Shown here: one piece after another, positions 45,000-56,599 of the stretch
How positions within the stretch are numbered: position 1 is the first letter of the stretch
Layout of the letters: each line of letters opens with the position of its first letter
DNA from: Blumeriella jaapii
Taxonomy: Eukaryota > Ascomycota > Leotiomycetes > Helotiales > Drepanopezizaceae
Length of the DNA stretch: 64,000 bases
Assembly: GCA_009599575.1 (NCBI GenBank)
Contig: VWND01000067.1
Location: forward strand, 1,178,001 to 1,242,000
Reading direction: 5' to 3'
The notes under the pieces: model-generated
Told to the model about the DNA's origin: nothing
Databases searched by the model: none
What the model saw: the letters and a program-made list of their open reading frames with translations, nothing else
Made by a program: the position numbers and the translations under genes

Positions 45000-46113
45000 C
45001 GAGCTTTTATTTATTAATACGTCGCTATTTAAATAATCGTACGAATTTAAACCTTCGGAATACGCTTTCAGCCAGTTTATAAGTTTTGCAAAAGGACCGG
45101 GGAGCTTTTATGCGCCAATTGAAAATCGCGTATTTTTAAAAAAGCATATATAAAATCAGACGCGGGGTATTATGTGAATTTTTTATTTAAGCCTATTTAA
45201 AAGGTTTTGTATTGAAGGGTTTTCCGCTGTATTCGATAAGCGATTAATTCTTCGATTTCGTATTTAAGCTTATTAATTATGCTAATAAATTTAAAAGCTG
45301 GGTTAATCTGATTTGAAAGCGCGTCGTCAGCTTTTTTACGCAGTCGATTAGCGTGAAAAACTGAATGTATATTTATAATACTGGAAAGGTTTAGCTTAAA
45401 AGCGTTATCGAAGATTTTGGCTATAATTTTAAAAAGGCCGATTATAAAGTTGTCGAGCTTGCGAAAGGGCCGAAAGGTCGGAAATAAACGCATATCGAGT
45501 TATACGTAGTCGCCGACGTTAAAATCGATCGCGCGGCGAGATTTATTCGTATTTATTTTTTATTTTTTCGTAGGTTTGTTAAAAATGCGATTTAGCGAAG
45601 TTTCAGGCGTCGTAATGGCGGCGAGCGTACGCACGAGTTTCGTTTGCGTTTAGCTTATGTACAAAATTGAAAGAAAAGGAAATATCGAGCTTTAAATTTT
45701 AATTGGTATAAGAAGTATAATCGTATACAATTTCAAAAGGTGAAAGGCCATTTAAACTTTCGAAAAAAAACTATTTAAGCGAAATTTATTTTCAAAAGAA
45801 ATTCGCTTTAATTGTTTTAATAAAAGTTTACGAAAGGTCGAAAGCGTTTTTGCAAAAATTGGTTGTAAATTTCGGTTTGACCGTCGGTTTCGAAATAAGC
45901 GGCTATCGAAAGCTTTAGTTGCGTATCGAGGATTTTGTTTAATTCTGATTAAAAAGTAAATCAATATTAAAAGCCGCGATCGCTAATAATACTTTTTAAA
46001 TAGTTAAAATATTTATATACGTGGAATATGTACAATTTAGTGAAGCTTCGAGCATCGATATAGTATTTTTATAATAAAAAATCGAAATGGCTTGCTTGGA
46101 AAAGCGATTTATT
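45000..46113 (-). pseudogene. pol: Integrase C-terminus and chromodomain of copy H
   Basis: At 45197-45493 the minus strand reads MRLFPTFRPFRKLDNFIIGLFK, then FHANRLRKKADDAL and LKYEIEELIAYRIQRKTLQYK, the start of the chromodomain with all Gln codons kept. At 45752-45964 it encodes the upstream segment of the integrase core. Less damaged than C, more than A. Confidence 0.87.
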
Positions 46114-46118
46114 ATTAC

Positions 46119-46385
46119 TGTAAAACGGTGATACCTTGTATTGATAGGATTTGGTAGTTTTAGCTATGGTCGAGGCATGGACCCCTCCGAAACCCCCTGC
46201 CATTAACTACCTTCAACAGATAAAAAAGCAAAGCACCCCTTTAAATAGTACTATAGGCACGCATTTCAATTCATATCTTTATTTATTTTTCTTTTTCTTT
46301 TTTCAGTCTTTTCTCAGAATTTCCTAAATGATTTTACTTACCGACATATGGCCGTATCAGTTTGGTTTTTTTATTTATTTTTATA
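46119..46385 (-). repeat. LTR-like repeat, minus copy (G family)
   Basis: 267 bp. Read on the minus strand it runs from TATAAAAATAAATA (mutated TGTAAAAATAGG) to CCGTTTTACA. Its ends form an inverted repeat TGTAAAA...TTTTACA. It includes a TATTTAAA box and matches 58351-58616, which has the opposite orientation. It interrupts copy H at 46118. Best reading: 3' LTR of a minus-strand element of the G family, although its body was not confirmed. Confidence 0.75.
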
Positions 46386-47055
46386 TTTAATAACCTACGC
46401 AGAAATTCAAATTTCGGTGTATCGTTTTTATATATTCGCCGATGCATTTCTTAAATTCGCAATTAAAATCGATTTCGATATTTCGTTATTACGGCTTGAA
46501 TAATCTCTTCAATGGTGTTATTCGCAATTATATCATATAAAAAACTTTTAATAGCTTATTTTATTTTGCGTATAATTAAACTACAAAAATGCAACATATT
46601 TCAAAAACGTTTAAAATTACGGTTAGGCAATCCTGAACCGTGCAAAATTCAAAGCTCGAAAATCGCTTTTTTATTAAAAAAAAATAAATCGAATATCAAT
46701 TCGTACGCTTCGACCGCTACGCTCGGCCCTTTTAAACTAGATTTTTTTTAATTAAACGCCTGGCGAAAACTTAATCTTCTGATTTTACGCTTTATAATTG
46801 TAGCAATTACAATTTGCGGCTTTTCGTTAAAAATAATAAAAAAATAGCTGTACGTATATTGGCTTAAGCCATGAAATATCGAAACCGTGGATTATATAAT
46901 AATATTATATTAATTTTATCAATTTATCAGAAATCAAGCTTTTTAATTTATTATTTAAATGTTTGGACGCAATTTTATATTATTTAATTTTTTTAGAAAA
47001 TGTAAAAACCTTTTTAATAGCTTTTTTATTAAAAACAATTTCTTTTATATTAAAA
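46386..47055. other. Unassigned segment between the minus LTR and element A
   Basis: Next to the LTR the minus strand gives a plausible coding piece with few stops, reading DIIANNTIEEIIQAVITKYRNRF and RRIYKNDTPKFEFLRRLL (about 46390-46560). A + frame of 79 codons (46512-46751) overlaps it. I could not identify either. The segment continues after A at 53525, since A inserted here (TSD ACTTT). Confidence 0.45.
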
Positions 47056-47060
47056 ACTTT
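47056..47060. repeat. Target-site duplication of A, left (ACTTT)
   Basis: ACTTT; repeated at 53520-53524. Confidence 0.93.
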
Positions 47061-47359
47061 TGTGACGATTCACTCTGTTGCCACCTCTCGTGTCACCCCA
47101 GCAACTACGTATAGCTGCAAGCTCCCCAGCAACTACGTATAGCTGTAAGCTCCCTGGTCTTCTGGTGGGTCTTCCCATTAATTATGGAAACTATTATGTA
47201 TATAAGGCTCTCTTCTCTTAGCAACCTCTGCCTTTTGCAATTATTGATTCTAAATGAATATCTTTATTATTACAGAACCAAAAGCTCGTTTCTTATATCA
47301 TGTGAACACGGCGACCAGTTGACTGATCTCTCAGCCTTTCGATTGATTAAATCGTCATA
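47061..47359 (+). repeat. 5' LTR of element A
   Basis: TGTGACGA to TCGTCATA (mutated TCGTCACA). Contains a direct duplication of a 28-bp unit beginning AGCAACTACGTATAGCTGCA (47100-47127 and 47128-47155). Differs from the 3' LTR at about 31 sites, all transitions by my count. No tRNA-type primer site (TGG...) directly follows. Confidence 0.97.
47199..47206 (+). promoter_or_regulatory. TATA box in the LTR of A
   Basis: TATATAAG within ATGTATATAAGGCTC, followed by a pyrimidine-rich stretch TCTCTTCTCTTAGC. The 3' LTR keeps ATATATAAGG at the same place. Likely core promoter; the start site is not known. Confidence 0.6.
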
Positions 47360-47479
47360 TTATCAACAACTCTTTTTCTACGCTGGCGACGGCGTAAATT
47401 ATCTTTCTCCTCGAATTCCTCACGGGTCATACCAAAGTGATCGACCGGTCGTGAAAAGGCTTATTTCCGCACTTCGCGA

Positions 47480-48826
47480 AGAATGGCTTCTGTTCAACGA
47501 TCTCCCCCTCAGCAGAGCTTTTCAGCTTCTGCTATTACATCTTAACCTCCCTCTTAATCAGCGAAAAAACAGCCTCCTCCAGAAGCTTTTTCTTCTGAAA
47601 AACAGTCTTCCTCCCGAAGAAAAAAGAACAAAGAAAAAGGCAGAGCGCTAACCATTTCGCTTGCCATTTTCTCACATCTTAGCGCTGAAAGCGTTCAGTT
47701 AAGACTTTTGCAAAATCAACTGAAAAAAGCGCAAAAGCGTGAACGACAACTTCTGGAAGCTATGCGATTGCGACAGACCTTTTAATCAAAGCGTTTGGTA
47801 GAATTTATCGAACGTGCTTTTGCTAGTCGCGAATCTGCTGCTTTTCTCTCTCTTCGCAACGTCTCATTTCAACCAACAGACGCTGCAAACCAACTTCCAC
47901 GCTTTTCGCGAACTCTCTTTGGATCTCCCTTTGACGGCCAAAACCCTAGCGCGCCTTTAAACGCTATAGTTCCCATTTATCTGCTGATTTTCGACTAGCT
48001 CGTATAAAGCGCGTTTCGAACCTTGAGTTTAAGCTAAATAATAATAAAAATTACAAAGCACGCCACTGAGAAACTAGAGTTTTCGACAACTTCGAACTTT
48101 ACCACGACTATTTCGCTAGCGATCGATCTCGCAAAAATTACATACTCGATCAGATCGAAAGCGTGGCAAGAGAGTTTCTGATCCCGCGTATTTTGGACCG
48201 CTCCGACCCTATATCTCCCGAAAAATTAATCAAAAAGGTCGCCGATTTCCTGGCCGATCCTTCCGACGTTCAGAGGGCCGAAGACGAGTTCAAAATGCTT
48301 GCAATAAGTACGCACGACGACTTTTGGCGATTTTACCTGCGATTCTTTACTTTCGCAGCGAACGTCCAAATACGGACTGATAAATAGCTTCGAAACGCCT
48401 TTCGCGACAAAATACCAAGGCGTCTACGAGAAAAGCTGCATTTGGAATAGGCGCGTACAACGACTTTTAAAAATTGGCTCACCGCCGTCCGATAAAAAAA
48501 ACAAGGTCAGTTGGCTGAACGAATTTTATACGCGAGTCGCTTTACCAAATTTACCATCCATCAAAATGGTAGATTCTTAACCAAAGCATACTACGAGTCA
48601 AATCGTACGTACGAAAGTCGTTTAAATGCTTCACAGGCTCCTCCTCAGCCCTCTGTTTTTCCTTCTTTTCCACGCCAAAACGCCCCCTTTGGCGTTCTTT
48701 TTTTTCGATCGGACTAACGACAACGCTCGTTCTTTATTCCATACCAAAGAGTTTAGAAAGGCCAATTTGCAAAACTCTTTACGGGCCGATCCTCGGTTCT
48801 ATTCAAAAACCCTTTTAGGCTGGTAG
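47480..48826 (+). pseudogene. gag: gag of element A
   Basis: A broken Gag gene. Recognisable pieces are a Ser/Glu/Lys-rich N-terminal part (to 47651), a Lys/Arg coiled-coil-like stretch with SVQLRLLQNQLKKAQKRE near 47690-47740, a capsid-like core at 48163-48387 (REFLIPRILDRSDPISPEKL, then FKMLAISTHDDFWRFYLRF) and a C-terminal part at 48511-48826. The last part lacks a clear CCHC knuckle. Gag would assemble the particle. The start codon is not certain because the N-terminal frame shifts. Confidence 0.75.
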
Positions 48827-48984
48827 GTGTAAACGAGGTCGAACCGGCCGAGGATTCGCCCTCTAATAATAGTAGTGAAGACGAAAACCCTTCTCCAAAC
48901 GACTTCCAAGACGCACACAAGAAAGTCGAAGGCTTTCGCCAATCGGGGAAACGCCCAGGCCTAAGCAAAGCCTTTTTTTTAGGC

Positions 48985-49150
48985 GTGTTGCGCGATATGC
49001 GTTACTTTGACGTTCGAAAGCTTTTTGATGGCGATTCACTGACAATCCTCGTTATATTTACTAAAAATGGCCTTTCGTACAAAGTGAAGGCGCTCGCCGA
49101 CTTTGGAGCGAACGGTTATGCGTTAATCGATTCGGCGCTGATTAAATCCT
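48985..49150 (+). pseudogene. pol: Retropepsin-like protease of element A
   Basis: Reads MLRDMRYFDVRKLFDGDSL and then VKALADFGANGYALIDSALI. The D-F-G-A site corresponds to D-S-G-A of active enzymes (Ser to Phe is C-to-T). Downstream, 49324-49632 holds ILERAWLAEHQVLLDCNKRKLHW, the end of the protease domain, and a linker to RT. Confidence 0.8.
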
Positions 49151-50112
49151 TTTTTTTCTTTTTAAAACCTTTAATTTAATCTCTTCCGGCTTTTTTTCTT
49201 GTAAAAAGATATAATAAAGCTCGTAGCTATTTAATTATACATTTTACGCTTCTCAACCTTATTATTGATAATCGAATACAATCGTTTATTTTTTTTTTAA
49301 TTACCAATCTCGGAAATCATGGTGTGATTTTAGAAAGAGCTTGGCTGGCCGAACACCAAGTTTTATTAGACTGTAATAAACGCAAGCTTCATTGGCCGAA
49401 GTTTTATCCTTTCACAGCTTCTTACGCTTGTTGTATTAAAGTCTCTTATTTGCACCTCCGAAAGATTCAATCTCGCTACCAAAACGACGCTGTAAGACGT
49501 GACAAAAACCTTGACCAATTGTGGCAAACCTACGACGCTGTGCGAAGCGCGAAAAGATCGAATTTTATTCGCGGTGCCAATTTCGATAGCGACGCCAATG
49601 GGATAATACAAGAAATTACATCACCTTCCTAGGCTGCCGATCCCCCTTCTATTATTTCTTTTCTTTTTTTTTCGTCAAAACAGCTTTTTCGTTCTACGAA
49701 AAACAGTTACATCAAAGACCGAAAAAGGGCTTTCGCCGCGATGGCTTTTCAACTTAATATAATCGATAATTCAGATAAGCCATTTTTTGAATCTTTCAAA
49801 CGACCAGTTCGAAAACGAGTCCCTTAATTTACTGCTTACCCAATTTCCATCTGCCAGATCATTGCATACGCTTTTAAGCTGATTTCCAGAAAAGAAGCAG
49901 TTGAAGTGTTTTCAATCTTTCTGTACGAGATCGACAGAATATTAAACGATTTTACGTATAACACTTCTTTTAAAACTTAATCTCACAGTTTTTTCGAACG
50001 TTTCAGAACTAATAAAATATCGATTTCGACCCTTTCAACTAGCTTAGCAGAATTAATTTCGAATAAATCTTTTTTCGAATCTTTTCCCCCGGAGTACAAA
50101 AACTTCGAACAC

Positions 50113-50862
50113 GTGTTTTCTAAGGCCGCCAGTAACGAGCTAGCCCCTTACCGGCTTTACGACCATAAAATCGAGCTTATTATAAATGAAAAAGAGCTGA
50201 AATACATTTTTTTGTACAAAATATCGATTCCAGAGTTCGAGATTGTTAAGACCTATCTGCAAAACAATTTTGACAAAGGTTTTATCGAACCTTTTACCGC
50301 TCCTTTCGCTGCTCCAGTGCTTTTCGCTAAAAAACCCGACGGTTCACTGCGTTTTTGTATCGATTATCGAGCCTTTAATAATATTACTCGTAAGAATCGC
50401 TACCCCTTCCCTTTTATCGATGAGACCTTTGCTCGTTTTTCGGGAGCGCGAATTTTTACGAAGCTCGATATTCGTCAAGCTTTTTACAGAATTCGAATGG
50501 ATCCCGCCAATAAAAAACTGACGATGTTTCGTACGCGTTACGGCGCCTATAAGTGCAAGGTGCTATCTTTTGGCCTTACTAATAGATCCGCAATTTACTA
50601 ACGCTATATAAACGACGTTCTCTTCGACTATTTGAACGATTTTTGCATTGCATACCTGGATGACATTCTTATTTATTCGTCCGATTTTTTAGAACACGCC
50701 ACACACGTTCGCAAAGTGTTCCAAAAGCTCGCTGACGCTGGATTACAGGCCGATATTCGAAAGTTTAAATTCAACGTTACACGGACCCGTTACCTAGGCT
50801 TTATTATTTCGATTAAAAGCTTAGAGGTAGATTCAGAGAAAGTCTCCGTAGTCGCCTACTGA
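50113..50862 (+). pseudogene. pol: Reverse transcriptase of element A
   Basis: Two frames, 50113-50601 and 50632-50862, separated by a short block with one Gln-to-stop change, together cover most of RT. Motifs: FAKKPDGSLRFCIDYRAFNN, FTKLDIRQAFYRIRM (motif A, Asp kept), LSFGLTNRSA, and YLDDILIYS at 50653-50664 (catalytic Asp pair intact). This is the only RT in the window besides E with an intact Y-x-D-D. The enzyme would replicate the element in the cytoplasmic particle. Confidence 0.93.
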
Positions 50863-50869
50863 AAGTTTT

Positions 50870-51471
50870 TTATTATTATAAAAGATGTACAGAGCTTTTT
50901 TGGTTTTTATAACTTCTACCGACGTTTTATTCGAAACTACGGTATAATTGCAAAGCCTCTGGTCCATTTGACCAAAGCTAACGTTCCTTTTAATTTCACT
51001 TCTGAATGTCAGAAGAGTTTCGACCTTCTTACATTAGCCTTTACTACTGCACCAGTTCTATAATATTACAGGCAAAACCTTCCCTGCATATTAGAGACTG
51101 ACGCTTCCGACGGCGTAGTAGCTTTTGTGCTTTCGCAATTCTATAGCGACGACTGGCTCCCAATCGCTTATTTTAGCAAAACCATAGCCCCCGCAGAATT
51201 AAACTACGTCGTACACGACAAAAAAATGTTCGCAATCGTAAGATTTCTAGGCAACTTTCGTGCTGAATTAGCTAGCTTAGTTTATCAGATTAAAATAATT
51301 ACTGATTACAAGGCCTTAGAGTATTTTATAACTTCCAAGCTTTTAAACGCTCGACAAGCACGCTGGGCCGAGCTTCTCGCCGACTACAACTTTCTTATTA
51401 CGTATAAACCAGGTAAACAAAACCTTTTGGCTAACGCACTAACACGTCGTACGAGCGAACTCGACCGCTAA
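50870..51471 (+). pseudogene. pol: RNase H of element A
   Basis: The connection domain SFFGFYNFYRRFIRNYGIIAKPL (in pieces) is followed by LETDASDGVVAFVLSQF near 51095-51140, with T-D-A-S, the first catalytic Asp. At 51127-51471 the frame is open: YFSKTIAPAELNYVVHDKKMFAIV (the Glu/His block), ITDYKALEYF (second Asp) and YKPGKQNLLANALTRR (last block). The four carboxylates of RNase H seem to be present. Confidence 0.9.
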
Positions 51472-51479
51472 AACTTTTT

Positions 51480-52920
51480 TAAACGCACCTAGCGCCTGCA
51501 AACACTTTTTCGAGCCGATCAGATCGATTACCGTCTTTTGACTGAAAAACTTCGACCGCCCACGGCCTTCGAAACAGCTGTTTTTATCGTTGAAATAGCT
51601 GATTTTTCACCCGCACTCCGTATCGTTGACCAGCTTTTCCACGCTAATCGCACAGCTAGCAGCCTGATGGCCCTCCGAAAAAAAGCTGTACGAGACGCTA
51701 CGAAAAGGAACGACAATAACATTTCGTATATATTTAAACGCGATTTACTGCTATATCACGGTCGCCTGATAATATTAGACGTCGATCACTTTCGTTTAGC
51801 TTTTGTACGAGAAGTGCACGACCAGATTTCTACCGCTTATCTTAGCGCTCGCAAAACTACGCAATTGCTTTCGGACTAATACTATTGGCGAGGTATAACA
51901 GCTTTCGTAAAACAATACTGTCGCAACTGCTACGCTTGTCGAAAAAGTTCTGTTCCAAAAAATAAGCGTCCCGGCCTTTTTCAGCCTTTTCCTGTTCCTG
52001 ACCACTTTTGGAAGCACGTTACAATGGATTTTTGCAGCTTCAACAAAAACAAACACGGTTACGATAACGTGTTCGTAATGATAAATCGCTTTTCCAAGCA
52101 GGCTATTTCGATCCCTTGCCATAAGAATATCGACGCTCGAAGCCTCGCCAAACTGTATATATTCCACGTGTACAAGTATTTTGGCCCTCCAAAAAGTATT
52201 ATTAGCGATCGTGACTTCTAGTATTAGTTTATCTTCTGGTCTGAATTAAACAAAATACTCGGTACGCAATTAAAGCTTTCGACAGCCGCTCACCCTGAAA
52301 CCGACGGTTAAACCGAAATTTACAACCAATATCTGCAAAAACGCTTTCGACCTTTCGTAAACTTTTATCAAAACGATTGGAACGAATTTTTCTTAATAAT
52401 GGATTTCGCTTAAATAATTCTTTCTTACGAAAGTCTAGATGGCTTTTCATCTTTTGAAATTGTACACGGTTACACTCCTCATACCAATTGGAATTGGAAG
52501 TTCGATACTTCCCTTTCTTTTAATCTCTTATACAAGCTAAACGCAGACGAAGCTCGTGCGTACGCTCGCCGCCATTACGACGCCTGGAACCTCGCCAAAT
52601 CGCACCTTTAACAAGTCCACGATAAAATAAAAAGGAATGCGAATAGGTTTCGCCGCGCGAACGATTTTAACGTTGGCGACTACGTATGGCTCGATATACG
52701 CCTATTTCCGACCTTCCGGCCCTTCCGCAAGCTCGACAACCCTATAAACGGCTTTTTCAAAGTTGTAGCCAAAATTTTCGACAACGCTTTCAAGCTAGAC
52801 CTTCCTAGTATTATGAACGTACATCCAGTTTTTCACGCTAATCGATTGCGTAAAGCAGCTGACGACGCGCTTTTAGGTCAGGTTAACCTAGCCTCTGAAC
52901 CTATTAATATAACTGGTAAG
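51480..52920 (+). pseudogene. pol: Integrase of element A
   Basis: Zinc-binding head: VREVHDQISTAYLSARKT, then FVKQYCRNCYACRKS (H-x-C-x2-C). Catalytic core: TMDFCSFNKNKHGYD with the first Asp near 52025, PPKSIISDRDF with the second near 52205, and AHPETDG-stop-TEIYNQYL with the Glu near 52310. All three catalytic residues are kept, but stops (Q and W codons) interrupt the core. The C-terminal part reads GDYVWLDIRLFPTFRPFRKLDN and VHPVFHANRLRKAADD. Integrase would insert the cDNA and make the 5-bp duplication. Confidence 0.92.
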
Positions 52921-53210
52921 CTTAAATACGAAATCGAAAAATTGATCGCTTATCGAATGCAGCGAAAAACCCTTTAGTATAAAGCTTTTTAGGTAGGCTT
53001 AAATGAAGATTTCACGTAGTACCCCGCGTCTGATTTTATATACGCTCCCCTGAAAGTGCGCGATTTTCATTTGGCGCATAAAAAGCTTTTCGGTTCTTTT
53101 GCAAAACTTGTAGACTGGCTGAAAGCATATTCCGAAGGTTTGGACTCGTACGATCATTTGGATAATGACGTATCAATAGATAAAAGCTCGAGGGCGCGCT
53201 TTTTTCGGAC
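52920..53210 (+). pseudogene. pol: Chromodomain tail of element A
   Basis: Reads LKYEIEKLIAYRMQRKTL-stop-YKAF-stop-VGLNEDFT-stop-YPASDFIYA. The pattern Y-x-V/I-E-x-x-x-x...L-x-Y-x-x-x-W-x-G...T-W-x-P-x-x is that of a chromodomain; at least two of the three TAG stops replace conserved Trp. The tail continues with FAKLVDWLKAYSEGLDSYDHL. Fungal chromoviruses use this module to target heterochromatin. Confidence 0.88.
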
Positions 53211-53220
53211 GGGAGAATAG
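53207..53220 (+). other. Polypurine tract of element A
   Basis: GGACGGGAGAATAG directly before the 3' LTR; the C copy has an uninterrupted run of seven G. Confidence 0.65.
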
Positions 53221-53519
53221 TGTGACGATTCACTCTGTTGCCACCTTTCGTATCATCTCAGCAACTACGTATAGCTGCAAGCTTCCTAGCAACTACGTAT
53301 AGCTGCAAGCTCCCTGGTCTCCTGGTGGATCTCTCCATTAACTATGGAAACTATCATATATATAAGGCTTTCTTCTCTTAGCAACTTCTGCCTTCTGCAG
53401 TTATTGATTCTAAGTAAATATCTTTGTTGTTACAAAACCAAAGGCTCGTTTCTCATACCATGTGAACACGGCGACCAGTTGACTGATCTCCCAGCCCTTC
53501 GACTGATTAGATCGTCACA
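53221..53519 (+). repeat. 3' LTR of element A
   Basis: 299 bp, TGTGACGA to TCGTCACA, the same length as the 5' LTR. Has both 28-bp units. Followed by ACTTT. Confidence 0.97.
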
Positions 53520-53524
53520 ACTTT
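53520..53524. repeat. Target-site duplication of A, right (ACTTT)
   Basis: Identical to 47056-47060. Confidence 0.93.
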
Positions 53525-53569
53525 AGCTTGCAATTTCAGAAAACATTTATTTATTTAATTCAAATTCTA

Positions 53570-54480
53570 TTAATATTTTCGCTAATATTATAAATAACGA
53601 CGCTTTTCGTTTTTTTATACGAGGCCGCATGCTTTTTCTTAGCCTTTTTGATGCATTTTTATTTAATGGCGCTAACGTTACCGACTTTATCGAAAAATAT
53701 AAAAAAATCTGTAAGGATTTCGAAGTTTTTAAAACTAAAATGTTCGATAAACTTCTTCGTTATTATAACTCAATTATTAAAAATATTATTAAATCGATAA
53801 ATAAATGAAAGGCCGTTAGGGCTCGAAATTGGCGCAAGCTAGTTAAAACTTTGAAATCGGAGTTTCGAAACTACGATCGCTAACAACTCCGCGATATTAT
53901 CGCTTTTCTTAAACAGTTTATTATAATAATTCGCTAAATCAAAAAATTTAAGGCTTATTATCGTATTTATACGAGGGTTTTTAACGTTTTCGTCGGCAAA
54001 AAGGTTTTAAGCGAAATTAAACCAAAAAGATGGTTTTTACTTGGCTTTTCAATTAATATTCGCAATAAAATTATTAAGCATTTTAAAACTGATAAGCAAA
54101 ATTCTGAAATCATCGATTAGTATTTCAAATTTGTAAAATTAGTTTTTAAGAAAAACCAAAGCGAACGTATTATTAAAGCTATAGATTAAGAAAAATCTTT
54201 TTTTTTCATTTATAAAAAACGTGGAAGCTTTAATACAGGAATATGCCTAGCTATTAAAAATCACCGAAATCGCTAAAAAACAATCAGTTATTATTTTATT
54301 CAATCGTTTTGCAAAACTTATTAGCTTGAAAAAGCTTGATAAAAATATCGAAACTTTCGTATTAAAATTTACCGATATTAAAATTCAAAAACTGCAAAAC
54401 AAAATCGAAGGCTTTATGCAATAGCAGAAAAAACTTTTTTACGTTAATTTAAATAATAAAAACGATTAAAATAGCTTTTA
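53570..54480 (+). pseudogene. gag: gag of remnant G2
   Basis: Reads INNDAFRFFIRGRM, then FNGANVTDFIEKYKKICKDFEV, NWRKLVKTLKSEFRNYDR and, near 53980-54060, FVGKKVLSEIKPKRWFLLGFSINIRNKI. The blocks G-x-x-V-T-D-F-I-x-x-Y and R-W-F-L-x-G-L are those of Gag from fungal Ty3/gypsy elements with an atypical, early gag. Stops replace a few Gln and Trp codons. Confidence 0.75.
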
Positions 54481-55590
54481 TAATAATTTTTTTTTTAAAA
54501 TACGCGAAACGATTAAATTCGCCAAGTTTTCGTAAAAGTAATAGCTGCCTAATAGCAATCTTTCCGTGCTAACGATCAGAATTAGCGGAATACTAATTAT
54601 AATAACGATTATTAAAAAACAAAAGAAACCTAACGCGGAAATCAAAATAGCGGCTATTAAAATAATAAAAGTAATTATCAAAACAAATTCCGTGGCCTTA
54701 AATATAAGTTTTGTAATAATAAAAAAATTTATTGCGAAAATTTTTATATTCGCTTAAAATACAAAGCATTTAATTTTTGTATAAATAATAAAGTTTAATA
54801 TAGTAATAAAAACGAAGCGATTTGCTTCGGACCGGTAAAAGCAGAAATAGGCCTTTTTAATAAAACTAAAAATCAAAGCTGATTAAATACTATTCGTTTA
54901 AAAATAAAAAGTACGAAATGGAACGATTGTTTAAAAAACCAAAAAATACGAAAACGATTTTTATTAATAAATTTTTTTTTTCCGAAAACGTATTAATTAA
55001 AAAGAAAACCTTTATTTTTAATATAAGTAAAATTCAAATGTATAAATAAAATTCAAATATATATATTACTAATGCAATTGTCGCATTTGCAAATATAATG
55101 GCTGCATATTCAAGCTAGCGAATTAAAAAAACAAAATGTTTTTGTTTTATTCGCTAAACTATTTAATATATAAAAAAAAGTCAGAATTAAAAAAAAAAAG
55201 AATTTTAAAATTCGAAAAAAAAACCGATGAAACTATCAGAAAAACGCTTATAATAAAAAGTTAACGACGATATAAAAAATATAGATACCGTTATTCCGGT
55301 TTGAATTATGTAGAAATTATTAGTTTTTAAACGTTTATTATTAATGCGAAGCGAAAAGTAAATCGATAAAAATATTAGCTTCGAAGCCGTCGACGAAACT
55401 ATTAAAAAATTATAAAACAGAACATTAAGTTAGAATTCAGCGATTTATTTAAGATAAAAAAAATTCGATAAAACTATAAATAAATAAATTTTTATATAAA
55501 AAAATAACGAAAAAATTAAAATTATTCGAAGAAAAAAAAACGATTTTAAATTGGAAAAAAATCAGAAAAAAATTTATAATATCGTAATTA
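54481..55590 (+). other. Gag-protease spacer of G2, Lys/Asn-rich, no motif
   Basis: Very A-rich on the + strand. One frame (54566-54757) is a low-complexity Ile/Lys run. No zinc knuckle or other domain could be read. Confidence 0.5.
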
Positions 55591-55970
55591 ATTTAGCCGA
55601 CGGAAATTTTTTTTCGGAAAAAGTCAGTTTTTTGGCTTTTGCTATAGAAATCTAAAAATCGAAACGACGAAACTGTTTTTACACGGCTATAAAAATATTA
55701 AAAATAAAAATAATACTTAAAAAAATACGACCGCCCTCGTTTTATTCGATAATAAAGCCGAAATTAATTGCATAAACCAGGAAACAGCCGAAGCTAATAA
55801 AATATCGATTATTATCGATAAACGAATAATTTATATTACCGTTAATAAAAATATTATTAAATTTAATAAAATTGTACGAAATATAAAAATCGACGTTAAA
55901 AATATTATTATTTATAAAAAAAGTTTTAATAATAAAAAAATGCTTTTTTTTTTTTTTTTGAAATGTTTTG
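55590..55970 (+). pseudogene. pol: Aspartic protease region of G2
   Basis: At 55735-55800 the frame reads ALVLFDNKAEINCINQETAEAN. In active proteases the site would be L-D-D/S-G-A-E-I-N; here Asp is followed by Asn-Lys, both from G-to-A changes. The following IIYITVNKNIIKFNKIVRNI fits the flap region. Confidence 0.7.
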
Positions 55971-56599
55971 GATTTCGGAAAATCTCGTCAGTTTTAAATA
56001 TATCGAAAACGGTTAAATAAAAGCTTTTTTTTGAAATTAAAATCGTTTTTTCCAAAGTTAAATTACCGTCGCCGGCGATAAAGTTTTTTTAATCGACGTT
56101 TTATCGGAAAACGAATAGCCGGCTTTGGTTTTAAAACAAACGCTAAATTATAATAAAACCTGGAAAATACTCGGCTAAAAGTATTTACGTCGCTAGTCGA
56201 AATGGCCACGCGAATAAAAATGGCTAATATTAATATTTTTAATTATTAATTCGGAAACGAAAATTTCGAAAATTTCCTTTTCGTATTAAATAAATCCGAT
56301 TTATATATTTTAATTTTTTATATTAATATTAGTATTTTTTATAAGCGTAAAGCTGACAAAGTACGATTTGTGAATTTTAATAAATTCGTTAGGGATATTT
56401 TCGGAAAAATAAACGATTGGTTTGAGAAAAACGAAGTAGCAAAATTATTTTAATCAGTTATTAGCGAATTCGAAAAATTTATTATCGGCCGATTTTTTAG
56501 CTTATTACTAAACAGCCGATTTACGAAAAAACGATTTGATAATTTAGCAATCGAAATTTAATTTTTATCGAAAAAGAAAAAGATTTTATACGAAGTTTT

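Larger units (their letters stand above)
44705..46118 (-). mobile_element. Copy H, 3' part of a family-1 Ty3/gypsy element
   Basis: Minus-strand copy of the A family: 3' LTR at 44705-44969 and the second half of integrase up to 46118, where it is cut by the 46119-46385 repeat. The breakpoint lies at GTAAT (minus strand), matching GTAATGATAAATCGC in A at 52075. The rest of H is not found in the window. Confidence 0.88.
47061..53519 (+). mobile_element. Element A, complete family-1 Ty3/gypsy chromovirus
   Basis: 6459 bp with two 299-bp LTRs, perfect outer inverted repeats TGTGACGA/TCGTCACA and the 5-bp duplication ACTTT. It has gag, protease, RT, RNase H, integrase and a chromodomain in the order of chromoviruses. 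It is the least damaged element of the window, with many domains still open over 60-160 codons, yet each gene has several stops, so it is not autonomous. Confidence 0.97.

Noticed and set aside
47360..47400. tRNA primer-binding site after the 5' LTR of A
   Set aside because: No TGG-starting match lies directly after the LTR; a TGGCGAC about 25 bp downstream is too far. Self-priming or mutation is possible but not shown.
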